DNA of 58,162 nt from Nannocystaceae bacterium (GCA_019694555.1 JAIBBS010000030.1:1-58162), one strand, 5' to 3'; shown: positions 43,115 to 52,712, counted from the first letter of the stretch. The notes: generated by a model not told the origin, from the sequence alone. Numbers and translations are program-made.

Positions 43115-46035
43115 TCGGGGCCGAAGATCCCACCATCGTGCCTGCGCCGGCGTCGGCCCCCAGCGACGTGCCGACGCGCACCGGCGAGGACTCCGAGCCG
43201 AGTGAGACCGCCGCCGCGCCGCTGCAGCCGGGCGCGACCGTCGGGCGCTACATCGTGATCGAGGAGCTGGGCGCGGGAGCGATGGGCCGGGTCTACTCGG
43301 CCTACGATCCGCGGCTCGATCGACGCGTCGCGCTCAAGCTGCTGCGGCACGGCGTGGTGCCCGGCGGCGCGGATGCCCGCCACGCCGCTCGCCTGCTGCG
43401 CGAGGCCCAGGCCCTGGCCAAGCTGGCACACCCCAACGTCGTCGCGGTGCACGACGTCGAGCAGCTCGCGCAGGGCGTCGCGATCGCGATGGAGTACCTC
43501 GGCGGCGGCAGCCTGCGCAGCTGGATGCAGCGGCCACATGCGTGGCGCGAGACGCTGGCGGTGTTCGTGCAGGCCGGCCGCGGCCTCGCGGCCGCCCACG
43601 CCGCGGGTGTGATCCACCGCGACTTCAAGCCCGACAACGTCATGCTCGGCGACGACGGGCGCGTGCGCGTGGTCGACTTCGGGCTCGCGCGCAACGACGC
43701 GCCGACCTCCGACCCGCGCGTGCCGCTGCCCGATGGCGTCACCAGCGACGCGGCGATGCAGACCCACGCCACCGTCGGCATCGCGGGCACGCCGGCGTAC
43801 ATGGCCCCGGAGCTGTACGGTGGCGCGCCGGCGGACACGCGCTCGGATCAGTTCTCGTTCTGCGTCGCGCTGTACGAGGCGCTGTACGGCGAGCGCCCCT
43901 TCGCCGGCAACTCGCTCGCGAGCGTGGCGGCCAACGTCGCGCGCGGACAGCTGCGCCCGGCACCGCGTGGCACCGCGGTGCCGGGTTGGGTGTACCGCGT
44001 GCTCGCGCGCGGGCTCGCGGCCGAGCCCGCCGCGCGGCACCGCGACATGGATCAGCTGGTCGCGGCGCTGCTCGCCGATCCCAGCGCCGCGCGGCGCCGC
44101 GTCGCGCTCGCGGGGGTGGCCGCGATGGCGATCGGCGGCGTGGCGGTCGTGGTCGCGACGCGGCAGCCGCCGGTCGAGGCGCCCTGCGCCGGCGCGGGCG
44201 ACGATCTGCAGGGCGTGTGGGACGACGAGGTGCGCAGCCAGGTCGAGACCGCCATCGTCGCGACCGGGGCGAGCTGGGCACCGACGACCGCGGCGGCCGT
44301 GCGTCAGCGCGTCGACGCGTGGGTCGGCGAGTACCGTGCGATGGCGCAGGACAGCTGCCTGGCCACGCGTGTGCGCGGCGAGCAGTCCGAAGCGCTGCTC
44401 GATCTGCGCAGCGGGTGCCTGGCCGCGCGCCGCCGCGAGCTGGTGGCGGCGAAGCAATTGCTGGTCGCGGCCGACCTCGACGTCGCGCGCGAGTCGGTGC
44501 GACTGGTCGAAGGGTTGCCACGGGTGGCGGGCTGCGGCGACGTCGATGCGCTGCAGCAGGCCGTACCGCCGCCGGACGATCCCGCCGTGCGCGCGCAGGT
44601 CGAGACCCTGCGGGGCGAGCTCGCCGATGCGCACGCGCGCACGCGCGCCGGCAAGTACGACGACGCGGCCGCGCTCGCACGCGCGGTCGCCGAGACCGCC
44701 CGCGGCCTCGACTACGCGCCGCTGCGCGCCGCTGCCGATCACGCGGTCGGCTACATCGCGGACAAGCAGGGCGACTTCGAGCGGTCGGCCAAGACGATGG
44801 CCGACGCCGCGTTGCTGGCCGTGCGCGCCGGCGACGACCTCATGGCCGCGCGGGCCATGGCCGACGTGGTCTACGAGATCGGCGCACAGCTCAGTCGCGT
44901 CGACGAGGGCCTGCTGTGGGCGCGCCACGCCGAGGCCATCGCCGCGCGCACCGGCGATCCCGTGCTCATCGCCCGCGTCCACACCAACCACGGTACGGTG
45001 CTCTCGACCGCGGGTCGCCTCACCGAGGCCGAGGCCGAGCTGTTGCAGGGGCTGCAGCTGCGCGAGCGCGTGCTGGGCAGCGACCACTCCGACGTCGCGA
45101 TCTCGCTCGCCAACCTCGCGTCGGTGTACGAGAGCCTGGGCCGGCTCGAGGAGGCCCGCACGGCGTACCGGCGGGCGCTCGCCATCGACGAGGCGCAGTT
45201 CGGCGAACGCCACCCGCGCGTCGGCGCGCTCTACAACAACATGTCGCAGCTGCTGCTCGAGCTCGGTGCGGTCGAAGAGGCCCGCCGTGCCTCCGAGCTG
45301 GCGCTGTCGATCTTCCGCGAGTCGTTGGCGCCCGATCACCCCAACATCGCCGCGGCGCTGGGCAGCGTCGCGATGGCGCAGCGGGCCCAGGGCGACTTCG
45401 AGGGCGCCCGCACGAGCGCGCGCGCCCAGCTCGATCTGTACCGTCGCCGTCTGGGCGACGACCATCCCGACCTCGCCATCAGCTACCACAACCTCGGCGC
45501 GCTCGAACACGAGCTGGGCGACGACGTCGCCGCGCGCGCGAGCTTCGAGAAGGCGATCGCACACTACACCGCCGCGTTCGGCGAAGACCACTACGAGATC
45601 GGGGGCAGCCTCGCCGCGATCGCGGAGCTCGACATCGACGCGGGCGCCTATGCCGACGCGCGGCCGCGACTGCGCCGGGTCATGGCGCTGTTCGAGCACG
45701 CGGACGCGAGCGCACGCGTCGAGTACCTCATCGCGATGCGATCGCTGGCCCAGTGCGACGCGGCGCTGGGGGACCGCGCGAGCGCACGCGCCGGGCTCGA
45801 GCGCGCGTTGGCCGGTTTCGGCGCGCGACCGGAGTGGGCGTCACAGCTGGCGCAGACGCGGCTGCGCCTGGCCGAGCTCGACCGCGACGAGGGCCGCAGC
45901 GAGGCCGCCCGCGCGCTGCTCGAGCAGGCCGCCGCGACGTGCCCGAGCGGCGATTCGATCTGCGACGAGATCGACGCGGCCCGTCGCGACCTCGGCAGCA
46001 CGGCCGCGCGCACGCGCCCGGGTGCACCGGGTTGA
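43111..46035 (+). CDS. Ser/Thr protein kinase with membrane helix and TPR array
   Basis: 974 residues, GTG start overlapping the preceding stop (GTGA). Kinase domain (about 47-310): Gly-rich loop ELGAGAMGRVYSAYD, Lys76 (VALKLL), catalytic loop HRDFKPDNV (169-177), DFG at 189-191, and APE (232-234). A single membrane segment follows at about 331-350 (LAGVAAMAIGGVAVVVATR). The remainder is a region of about 150 residues, then TPR units of the kinesin-light-chain type (HPNIAAALGSVAMAQRAQGD, DLAISYHNLGALEHELGDD). All catalytic residues are present, so it should be active. TPRs outside the membrane may read out envelope partners. It is the central gene of a five-gene run. Confidence 0.93.
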   Translation: MIGAEDPTIVPAPASAPSDVPTRTGEDSEPSETAAAPLQPGATVGRYIVIEELGAGAMGRVYSAYDPRLDRRVALKLLRHGVVPGGADARHAARLLREAQALAKLAHPNVVAVHDVEQLAQGVAIAMEYLGGGSLRSWMQRPHAWRETLAVFVQAGRGLAAAHAAGVIHRDFKPDNVMLGDDGRVRVVDFGLARNDAPTSDPRVPLPDGVTSDAAMQTHATVGIAGTPAYMAPELYGGAPADTRSDQFSFCVALYEALYGERPFAGNSLASVAANVARGQLRPAPRGTAVPGWVYRVLARGLAAEPAARHRDMDQLVAALLADPSAARRRVALAGVAAMAIGGVAVVVATRQPPVEAPCAGAGDDLQGVWDDEVRSQVETAIVATGASWAPTTAAAVRQRVDAWVGEYRAMAQDSCLATRVRGEQSEALLDLRSGCLAARRRELVAAKQLLVAADLDVARESVRLVEGLPRVAGCGDVDALQQAVPPPDDPAVRAQVETLRGELADAHARTRAGKYDDAAALARAVAETARGLDYAPLRAAADHAVGYIADKQGDFERSAKTMADAALLAVRAGDDLMAARAMADVVYEIGAQLSRVDEGLLWARHAEAIAARTGDPVLIARVHTNHGTVLSTAGRLTEAEAELLQGLQLRERVLGSDHSDVAISLANLASVYESLGRLEEARTAYRRALAIDEAQFGERHPRVGALYNNMSQLLLELGAVEEARRASELALSIFRESLAPDHPNIAAALGSVAMAQRAQGDFEGARTSARAQLDLYRRRLGDDHPDLAISYHNLGALEHELGDDVAARASFEKAIAHYTAAFGEDHYEIGGSLAAIAELDIDAGAYADARPRLRRVMALFEHADASARVEYLIAMRSLAQCDAALGDRASARAGLERALAGFGARPEWASQLAQTRLRLAELDRDEGRSEAARALLEQAAATCPSGDSICDEIDAARRDLGSTAARTRPGAPG

Positions 46036-46072
46036 CCGCGGTCGTCGACCCCGCCACGCTGCTGCTCGCGTC

Positions 46073-46369
46073 ATGACGCTCCCGCCGACCCGGCTGCTCC
46101 GCGATCCACCGCTGTGGCACCTCATCGAGCGGCCGCGCGCGCCGTTTCGCTGCGACGTCTGCGGCCGCGCGATCCCGGATCAGGAGTCGTGGAGCTTCAC
46201 GACCCTGCCGAAGATGTTCTACGACACACCGCCCGCGGGCATGATGCCGTGCAACCGCGCGCGGGTACCGGCGACGACCACGTTCGATCATCTCGCGCCC
46301 GCCGGCGCCGACGCGGCGGCCGTGCACGACGTGCTCGCCGCGACACCGCAGGAGGAACCCGAGTCGTGA
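46073..46369 (+). CDS. Small hypothetical protein with CxxC motif
   Basis: 98 residues. One CxxC (FRCDVCGRAIPD) and a third Cys (MMPCNRARV) could bind zinc. The end is Ala/Pro/Glu-rich. No signal peptide. ATG 46073 lies 37 bases after the kinase stop. Its own stop overlaps the next GTG (GTGA), so it belongs to the same operon. The family is unrecognised. Confidence 0.55.
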   Translation: MTLPPTRLLRDPPLWHLIERPRAPFRCDVCGRAIPDQESWSFTTLPKMFYDTPPAGMMPCNRARVPATTTFDHLAPAGADAAAVHDVLAATPQEEPES

Positions 46370-46653
46370 GCGACCCGCATCCGCACCACGGCGGCCGTTT
46401 CCTGTTCGAGCGCGTCGCGACCACGCCGCTGCAGTACCGCGTCGCCGTGCTGCTGCCGCAGGCGCGTCGACTCGAGTGCACGCTGTCGTGGGACGCCGAC
46501 GCGCACGTGCGGCTCGAACCGGACCTCGACGACGCCTGGGCCCGTGGCGAGGTCGTCAAGCTCGCGCGCGTGGTCCATCGTGAACGTCCCACGCGCGTGA
46601 GCCGCTGGCGCGGCCCGGCCGGTGACGCCGCCGAGCCCGACGACGCCGGCTGA
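46366..46653 (+). CDS. Small hypothetical protein
   Basis: 95 residues, GTG start, with a good GGAGG ribosome site about ten bases upstream. It starts MSDPHPHHGG and continues with strand-like stretches (RFLFERVATTPLQYRVAVLL, ECTLSWDADAHVRLEPDLDD) and a basic end (VHRERPTRVSRWRG). No signal or membrane segment. Overlap with the preceding gene places it in the operon. The family is unrecognised. Confidence 0.55.
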   Translation: MSDPHPHHGGRFLFERVATTPLQYRVAVLLPQARRLECTLSWDADAHVRLEPDLDDAWARGEVVKLARVVHRERPTRVSRWRGPAGDAAEPDDAG

Positions 46654-46667
46654 CACGTCGCCACGGC

Positions 46668-49412
46668 GTGAGCTCCGGCGGTGCGCACGCGCGCGCGGGT
46701 TCAGCACGCGGCGCGGACGGTCGATGCATCACGGTGATGTTCGCGTCGCTGCTCGCGCTCGCGTTGGCCTCGTCGAGGGCCGAGGACCCCGAGCAGCCCG
46801 AGCACGACGCGCCGCAGGCCGGACACGGCGACGCGCACGAGGGCGGAGACGAGGGCGGACACGGGGCCGCGCCGCCTGGCGAGCACGAGGGCGGACACGG
46901 CGATGCGCACGAGGGCGGACACGGCGATGCGCACGAGGGCGGACACGGCGATGCGCACGAGGGCGGACACGGCGATGCGCACGAGGGCGGACACGGCGAT
47001 ACGCCGCAGCCCGCACGCGACGCCGACGCCGAGCTCGACGGCGACACGCCCGAGACCGACCGCACCGGCCCGCAGGGCCGGCCGGTGCCCGGTCACTTGA
47101 TCGAGACGCTCGTGCGCGTCGATCCGCTCGACGTGCGCAGCGAGATCGACCTGCTGCCCGGCGAGGTGCGCGAGTCGGCCGGCGTCGTGCTGACCATCAC
47201 CGCCGAGTTGAACCACGACTTCGACAGCGAGATCAGCGAGCTCGAGCTCGGCTTCGCGGTGTCCTCGACCGAGCCGGTGGAGTTCGCGTGGACGCGGCTG
47301 CACACCGCGCCGCTGCACCTGCAACGCGCGCAGCTCGAGCGCAAGATGCCCTACCCCACTGCCGTGCTGACCTGGACGATGCCCGAGGACACCGGGCTCG
47401 CCGCCGGCACGGCGATGCCGATCACGATGCGCGAGGAGTACGAGGAGCTCGAGCTGCCGCGCCTGGGCGGCTTCGCGTACCTCGCGGCCATCGGTGGGTA
47501 CGTGCTGGTCGCGCCCACCGAACGCGACGTGCTGCGGATCCTCGAGGGCGGCGGGCCGGTCGATCACGCCGCGCTCGCGGGCTGGGCCGGCAACGCCGCG
47601 GCCGAGGGCGCCACGCCGTTCGACGACGCGACGCGCGGCCGCATCATGGACGCCGTCATCACCAAGGTCCAGCAGATGCGCGCACCGCCGGGCTTCGGCG
47701 ACTTCCAGCGCCTGGTGGCCCTGACCGCGCTCGCGCAGCTGTGCGTGCGACCGGCCGACCTCGAGCGCATGCTGCTGCTGCAGCGGCCCATGACCATCCT
47801 GCTGGCCTCGGCGCAGGTGTCCTACGACGGCGCCGCGAGCGAGGAGAGCGTGCTGGGCGTGTCGGTCCACGCGCTGCGACGACTGCAATCGCGCTCCGAC
47901 TCCGCGCTGGCGTGGGAGCAGTCGCTCGCGCGCCTGCGCACCCTCGCGCTCGATCGCGTGCTGCGGCTGGCCGCGGACCCGCTCGACTTCGGTGGCAAGG
48001 CCGGTGACGTCGCGCCGCGCACCAGCGTGCAGGTACAGGCGACGCAGCTGCTCGAGCCGCTGACCACCACCCAGGCCGCGCGGGTGCTCGCCAGCGCCGG
48101 CGATCGCCCCGAGGTGCAGCGCGAGGTGCTGCGGTTCTACGTCGAGATGCGCTTCGGTCCCGCGGTCGAGCCGCTGCTGGACTGGCTGGTCTCGCACCCC
48201 GGTGAGATCGAGGACGTCGGCGTGTTCGCGATGGAGCGCATGGGCGACGCGATGCTGCCGGTGTTGCTGCGCCGCTTCGACGAGATCGACGCGTCCATGG
48301 CCGAGCGACTGGTGGTGTGGCGACTGCTCGCGGCGCTGCCCGAGCGCTGGGCACCGGCGCTGGCGGCCGCGTGCCGCTCGCTGGGCGTCGACGTCGGACC
48401 CGAAGGCGCGACCCGCAGCATCCCCGAGCTGCTCGACGCGGTGCGCGACCACGACGTCGCCGCGCAACAACGCCGCACCGACGAGCTGGTCGAGCGCATC
48501 CAGAAGACCGCGACCGATCGCATGGCGCTGCGGCTGCAGCTGCAGGCCGCGGGCACCCTGGCGGAGACCGCACCGGCGGAGCTCGAGCCGCTCGCAGACG
48601 CCATCATCGCGCAACACGTCACCGCTGCGCGCGAGGCCGACGCCGACGCGCCGGGCGAGTCGCGCGCAGCGTTGCGCCGACTCGAGCAGCTGCCGCTGGG
48701 CTCGCGTCAGCGCGACGCACAGCGGGCGGTGGCGATGACACGCAGCGAGCTCGCAGAGGCCCACGACGACGTCGACGGCGCGCTGGCCGAGCTCGAGCGC
48801 CACGAGCCCGAGCTCGAGCACCCGCAGGTCCGCGGCCGCTACATCGCGATCCTCGGCCGCGAGTACGACCGACTGCTGGCGGCGCGCGCATGGCCCGAGC
48901 TCGATGCACTGTTCGAGCGCGCCGAACCGGTCGCCGACGACTTCGAGCTCGAGCTGCGCCGCGAGCACGTCCAGGATCTGCGGCGACGGCCGCTGGTGAT
49001 CCTCGGCATCGTGCTGGGCACGGTCGCGCTCGCAGCCGGCGTGCTGATCGCCCACAAGCGCGGCTGGCTGACCCGCGCGGAGGCGACCACCGATGCGGCG
49101 ACCACCGACCCGTCCGCGTCCGCGGACGCGCGCGCCGGGCACGAGCACGACGACGACGACGACGACGACGACGAGATCGCAGCGGCGTCGGCCCAAGACC
49201 AGCGTCCGACCACCGACTCGGGTCTCTCGGTCGGCGAAGACTTCGAGCCCCGCGGCGCCGATGGCCTCGCCGATCCGCTCGATGCGGCGATCGACGCCGA
49301 CGATCGCGATGCGGCCGCGAACGAACCCGGTGGTGATCCCGCGGGTGACGCGGGCGCGGCGTGGACCGACGACGCGTCGCCGCGTTCGCCGCTCGACGAC
49401 TTCGCGGCGTGA
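46668..49412 (+). CDS. Large envelope protein with HGDAHEGG repeats and C-terminal membrane helix
   Basis: 914 residues from GTG 46668. ATG 46737 would give a shorter form starting right at a signal peptide (MFASLLALALASSRA). Residues ~40-110 are His/Glu/Asp/Gly-rich and include five copies of an 8-residue repeat HEGGHGDA. The next 700 residues are mostly helical and Leu/Ala-rich, with a beta region near SAGVVLTITAELNHDFDSEI. A membrane helix (LVILGIVLGTVALAAGVLIA) comes at about 770-790. The tail is very acidic (HEHDDDDDDDDE) and disordered. It is the last gene of the operon with the Ser/Thr kinase. Metal binding by the His/Asp repeats is plausible. I do not recognise the family. Confidence 0.6.
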   Translation: MSSGGAHARAGSARGADGRCITVMFASLLALALASSRAEDPEQPEHDAPQAGHGDAHEGGDEGGHGAAPPGEHEGGHGDAHEGGHGDAHEGGHGDAHEGGHGDAHEGGHGDTPQPARDADAELDGDTPETDRTGPQGRPVPGHLIETLVRVDPLDVRSEIDLLPGEVRESAGVVLTITAELNHDFDSEISELELGFAVSSTEPVEFAWTRLHTAPLHLQRAQLERKMPYPTAVLTWTMPEDTGLAAGTAMPITMREEYEELELPRLGGFAYLAAIGGYVLVAPTERDVLRILEGGGPVDHAALAGWAGNAAAEGATPFDDATRGRIMDAVITKVQQMRAPPGFGDFQRLVALTALAQLCVRPADLERMLLLQRPMTILLASAQVSYDGAASEESVLGVSVHALRRLQSRSDSALAWEQSLARLRTLALDRVLRLAADPLDFGGKAGDVAPRTSVQVQATQLLEPLTTTQAARVLASAGDRPEVQREVLRFYVEMRFGPAVEPLLDWLVSHPGEIEDVGVFAMERMGDAMLPVLLRRFDEIDASMAERLVVWRLLAALPERWAPALAAACRSLGVDVGPEGATRSIPELLDAVRDHDVAAQQRRTDELVERIQKTATDRMALRLQLQAAGTLAETAPAELEPLADAIIAQHVTAAREADADAPGESRAALRRLEQLPLGSRQRDAQRAVAMTRSELAEAHDDVDGALAELERHEPELEHPQVRGRYIAILGREYDRLLAARAWPELDALFERAEPVADDFELELRREHVQDLRRRPLVILGIVLGTVALAAGVLIAHKRGWLTRAEATTDAATTDPSASADARAGHEHDDDDDDDDEIAAASAQDQRPTTDSGLSVGEDFEPRGADGLADPLDAAIDADDRDAAANEPGGDPAGDAGAAWTDDASPRSPLDDFAA
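46884..47003 (+). repeat. Five tandem 24-base repeats in a coding region
   Basis: Five copies of a 24-base unit beginning CACGAGGGCGGACACGG, with one base changed in the last (GCG to ACG). Each encodes H-E-G-G-H-G-D-A. Near-identity at the nucleotide level suggests recent expansion and possible copy-number variation. Diverged partial copies precede it (from about 46820). Confidence 0.9.
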
Positions 49413-49586
49413 GTACGGCCCCAACGCGGCCCCCGAGCTGGTCCCGACGTGTCCAGCCACGCCATGGCGCGCCCGGGCCGCGCGGCCCACAGCGATCGCG
49501 CGCGAGCATGCCGGGCCCTCCACGTGATGATCCGCGGCCCGCCACGCGATCGCGCCGGCTTGCGAGCGTGCGCGAGTTCTGAAACC

Positions 49587-50732
49587 ATGCGCCGTTCCGT
49601 GAAGGCGCCCCTGCGCACGTTCGAGTACATGGCATGGGCGAAGTCCGTGCCCCAAGGCGCCCGGTTCGATCTCACGGCGAGCGGTGTTCCCGATCTGTTC
49701 GGGCCGCAGGCGGATCCCGAGAGCCTGCCGGACTGGGCCGCGGAGCTGTCGGTGCCGCAGCTGTGCCGACGCGACGAGGCCGACGCGGCCAACCGCGAGC
49801 TGGTCGACGCGGTCGCGCGGCGCTACGACGTCGAGCCCGCTTGCGTGACGGTGACGATGGCCGCGAGCACGGCGATCACTCACGTGCTGATGGCGCTCGT
49901 GCGCGCCGGCGATCACGTGGTGGTCGAGCGCCCGACCTACGAGGCGCTACGCCGCGCGCCGGAGATCTTCGGCGCGATGGTGTCCCGGCTCGAGCGCAAG
50001 TACGAAGAGGGCTGGTCGGTCGTGCCCGAGCGGCTGGCGCAGCTGCTGACGCCGCGCACGCGCGCCGTGGTGCTGTCGAACCTGCACAACCCCAGCGGCA
50101 CCGCGGTCGACGCCAAGACCATGCTCGCGGTCGCAGAGCTGGCCTCGCGCGTCGGCGCGATGGTGCTGGTCGACGAGGTCTACCTCGACCACGTCTGGCC
50201 GCACGGCGACGGCACGGTGCTGCCCGCGGCCAAGATCGCCAAGAACGCGGTCAGCTGGAGCTCGGCGACCAAGTGCTTCGGGCTCTCGGCGCTGCGCGCC
50301 GGCTGGATCGTCACGCCCGAGCCCGATGCCGCCAAGGCCATCCGCGCCGCGACCGACTACCTGCACGTGCTGCCGCCGGTCGCGAGCGCGCGGCTGGCCG
50401 CACGCGCGCTCGCGCAGGGCGAGGTGCTGGCGGCCCGCGCCGCCACCATCGCGCGCGAGGGTCGGGCGGTGGTCGAGCGCTGGCTCGCGGGCGAGCCGCG
50501 GGTGAGCTGGGTGCCGCCGGTCGCGGGCATCACCGGGCTGTTGCGGCTGCCCAACTTCGTGCAGGACGCGGCGTTCTGCGAGCTGCTGCGCCAGCGCTAC
50601 GACACCCAGGTGGTGCCCGGCGCGATGTTCGAGATGCCCGGCTTCGTGCGGCTGTCGTTCGGACTGCCGCCGGCGAAGCTCGAGCAGGCGCTGGCCCACG
50701 TCACGGCCGCGCTCGACGAGCTCAGACATTGA
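49587..50732 (+). CDS. Class I/II PLP-dependent aminotransferase
   Basis: 381 residues. Fold-type I aminotransferases move an amino group between an amino acid and a 2-oxo acid using pyridoxal phosphate. Visible motifs: VTMAASTAITHVLMALV near the phosphate site, SNLHNPSGTAVD (Asn-Pro-Ser-Gly), VLVDEVYLDHVW with the Asp that pairs with the pyridine nitrogen, and the Schiff-base Lys in SWSSATKCFGLSALRAGW. The C-terminal FVRLSFGLPP holds the substrate-binding Arg. The substrate specificity is unclear. ATG 49587 follows 174 bases of non-coding DNA in which I find no clear signal. It is convergent with ychF, overlapping by 11 bases. Confidence 0.9.
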   Translation: MRRSVKAPLRTFEYMAWAKSVPQGARFDLTASGVPDLFGPQADPESLPDWAAELSVPQLCRRDEADAANRELVDAVARRYDVEPACVTVTMAASTAITHVLMALVRAGDHVVVERPTYEALRRAPEIFGAMVSRLERKYEEGWSVVPERLAQLLTPRTRAVVLSNLHNPSGTAVDAKTMLAVAELASRVGAMVLVDEVYLDHVWPHGDGTVLPAAKIAKNAVSWSSATKCFGLSALRAGWIVTPEPDAAKAIRAATDYLHVLPPVASARLAARALAQGEVLAARAATIAREGRAVVERWLAGEPRVSWVPPVAGITGLLRLPNFVQDAAFCELLRQRYDTQVVPGAMFEMPGFVRLSFGLPPAKLEQALAHVTAALDELRH

Positions 50733-51822
50733 AGCGAAAGTGCACGACGTCGCCGTCTTGCACGATGTACTCCTTGCCCTCGAGCCGCAGCAGGCCCTTC
50801 TGCTTGACCGCGAGCTCGCTGCCGAGCTCGACCAGGTCGTTCCAGCGCTGCACCTCGGCGCGGATGAAGCCGCGCTCGAAGTCGGTGTGGATCTTGCCGG
50901 CGGCCTGCGGCGCCGCGGTGCCGCGACGGATGGTCCACGCGCGGACCTCCTGCTTGCCGGCGGTGAAGAACGTGACCAGATCGAGCAGCGCGTAGGCCTT
51001 GCGGATGAGCTTGTGCAGGCCCGGCTCGGCCAGCCCGACGCCCTGCAGGAACTCGCGCTGGTCGGCCTTGTCGAGCGTGGCGATCTCGGACTCGATCGCG
51101 GCGGAGATGACCACGACCTCGGCGCCCTCGGCCTTGGCGCGCGCGAGCACCGGCTTCACCGCGGGCTCGTCGAGGTCGCGCGTGACCGCCGACTCGGCGA
51201 CGTTCGCGACGTACAGCACCGGCTTGCCGGTCAACAGGCTCAGCGGCTCGAGCACCGCGAGATCGTCCGCCGACAGTCCCTGCGCGCGCACGGGCACGCC
51301 GCGCTCGAGCGCGGCCCAGACCCGCTCGGTCACGTCGAGCGCGTGCTTCTCGTCGGCGTCGCCGCCCTTGGACTGCTTGCGCGCGCGGTCGCGGCGGGCC
51401 TCGACCGACTGCAGGTCCCGCAGCATCAGCTCGGTGTCGATCACCTCCATGTCGGAGGCAGGATCGATGCGACCGTCGACGTGGATGATGTTGTCGTCGA
51501 CGAAGCAGCGCACCACGTGGCAGATCGCGTCGACGCTGCGGATGTGCGCGAGGAATTGGTTGCCCAGGCCCTCGCCCTTGCTCGCGCCGCGCACGAGCCC
51601 CGCGATGTCGACGAACTCCATCGTCGTGGGCACGACCGACAGCGGCTCGTACAGCTTCACCAGCGCGTCCATGCGCGGATCGGGCACCGGCACCACGCCG
51701 ACGTTGGGATCGATGGTGCAGAACGGGTAGTTGGCGGCCTCCGCCCCCGCGTTGGAGAGCGCGTTGAAGAGCGTCGACTTGCCGACGTTGGGCAGACCCA
51801 CGATCCCGACGGACAGCGCCAT
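50722..51822 (-). CDS. ychF: Redox-regulated ATPase YchF (OLA1 family)
   Basis: 366 residues, normal size. P-loop GLPNVGKST at 9-17, DIAGLVRGASKGEGLGNQFL for switch II, and the C-terminal TGS-like domain with TFFTAGKQEVRAWTIRRG and FERGFIRAEV. YchF is an Obg-related ATPase that binds ribosomes and is linked to oxidative-stress response and translation. It is a single-gene unit at this site. ATG 51822 begins the canonical MALSVGIVGLPNVGKST. Confidence 0.97.
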   Translation of the reverse strand: MALSVGIVGLPNVGKSTLFNALSNAGAEAANYPFCTIDPNVGVVPVPDPRMDALVKLYEPLSVVPTTMEFVDIAGLVRGASKGEGLGNQFLAHIRSVDAICHVVRCFVDDNIIHVDGRIDPASDMEVIDTELMLRDLQSVEARRDRARKQSKGGDADEKHALDVTERVWAALERGVPVRAQGLSADDLAVLEPLSLLTGKPVLYVANVAESAVTRDLDEPAVKPVLARAKAEGAEVVVISAAIESEIATLDKADQREFLQGVGLAEPGLHKLIRKAYALLDLVTFFTAGKQEVRAWTIRRGTAAPQAAGKIHTDFERGFIRAEVQRWNDLVELGSELAVKQKGLLRLEGKEYIVQDGDVVHFRFNV

Positions 51823-51929
51823 GGCGGATGCGCACGTATCACGCGGGCGGGTCCGAGGTCCGCGCGATCAACCGTGAGCTTTCCAACGCAAGCGACCACG
51901 CCGCGCGAGCCCAGGCCTCGGCGCCGGCG

Positions 51930-51935
51930 TAGACT
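51930..51935 (+). promoter_or_regulatory. -10-like box TAGACT, 12 bases before GTG
   Basis: TAGACT lies 12 bases before the tetR-family GTG at 51948. A leader of about five bases is expected. Confidence 0.35.
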
Positions 51936-51947
51936 GCCGCCGACGAC

Positions 51948-52700
51948 GTGGGCCGCGAACGCGACAACCAAGGACCAGCGACGCCGCCCGACGCCGAAGG
52001 GCGCGACGAGGACGTCGTCGAGCTCGACGGCGGCGACGAGGCGCCCGACGGGCGCGCGCTGCGTGCGGAGCGACGCCGTCACGAGCGACGCGAGGCGATC
52101 CTGCAGGCGGCGCAGCGGGTGTTCCGCGACAAGGGCTATCACCAGGCGTCGGTGCACGACATCATCGACGAGGCTCGCATCGCGCGCGGGACCTTCTACC
52201 TGTACTTCACCAGCAAGCAGGAGATCTTCAGCGTGCTGGTGGACGAGTTCCTCCGGCTCATCCGCACGCAGATCCACCGCATCTCGCTCGAGCCCGGCGC
52301 CGATGCCCCGCTCGATCAGCTGCGCGCGAACTTCCGCCGCATCGTCATGACCGTGGTCGCGCACGAGGAGCTCGCGAGCATCATCTTGCGCGACCCCACC
52401 AGCTTCGACGAAGAGAGCCGCGCGCGCGTGAACCTGTTCTTCGAACAGGCGCTCACGCTCATCGAGGACGCGCTGCGCGTCGGTCAGGGCCTGCGGCTGG
52501 TGCGGCAGTGCGACGTGCACACCGTGGCCGTGACCGCGCTGGGCGGACTGCGGCTCGCGCTGGTGCACATGCTCGCGGCCCACGGCGAGGACGCGGGCCT
52601 GCGCGCGCGCGAGCGCAGCTTCGCGCAGCCCGAGGCGGTCGCAGAGGAACTGATGGCGTTCTTCCTGCGCGGCATGACCCCGGGCCCCAGCGCCGCGTGA
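51948..52700 (+). CDS. TetR/AcrR-family transcriptional regulator
   Basis: 250 residues, GTG start. About 45 acidic N-terminal residues precede the HTH domain: REAILQAAQRVFRDKGYHQA, then SVHDIIDEARIARGTFYLYF and TSKQEIFSVLVDEFL, which match the TetR consensus closely. The ligand-binding half is helical (ANFRRIVMTVVAHEELASII). TetR proteins repress nearby genes until a ligand binds. A 22-base palindrome lies 12 bases after the stop and may be its operator or a terminator. The flanking genes (ychF divergent, a lipoprotein downstream) do not reveal the ligand. Confidence 0.92.
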   Translation: MGRERDNQGPATPPDAEGRDEDVVELDGGDEAPDGRALRAERRRHERREAILQAAQRVFRDKGYHQASVHDIIDEARIARGTFYLYFTSKQEIFSVLVDEFLRLIRTQIHRISLEPGADAPLDQLRANFRRIVMTVVAHEELASIILRDPTSFDEESRARVNLFFEQALTLIEDALRVGQGLRLVRQCDVHTVAVTALGGLRLALVHMLAAHGEDAGLRARERSFAQPEAVAEELMAFFLRGMTPGPSAA

Positions 52701-52712
52701 GGCGATGACATC

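Noticed and set aside
46884..47003. Possible CRISPR array
   Set aside because: The repeats are directly joined, without spacers, and stay in frame in a coding region. No cas genes are nearby.
46701..49916. A 1071-residue minus-strand open frame opposite the repeat-containing gene
   Set aside because: Low-complexity His/Arg/Ala sequence with no motif. The plus strand has signal peptide, repeats, membrane helix and operon context.
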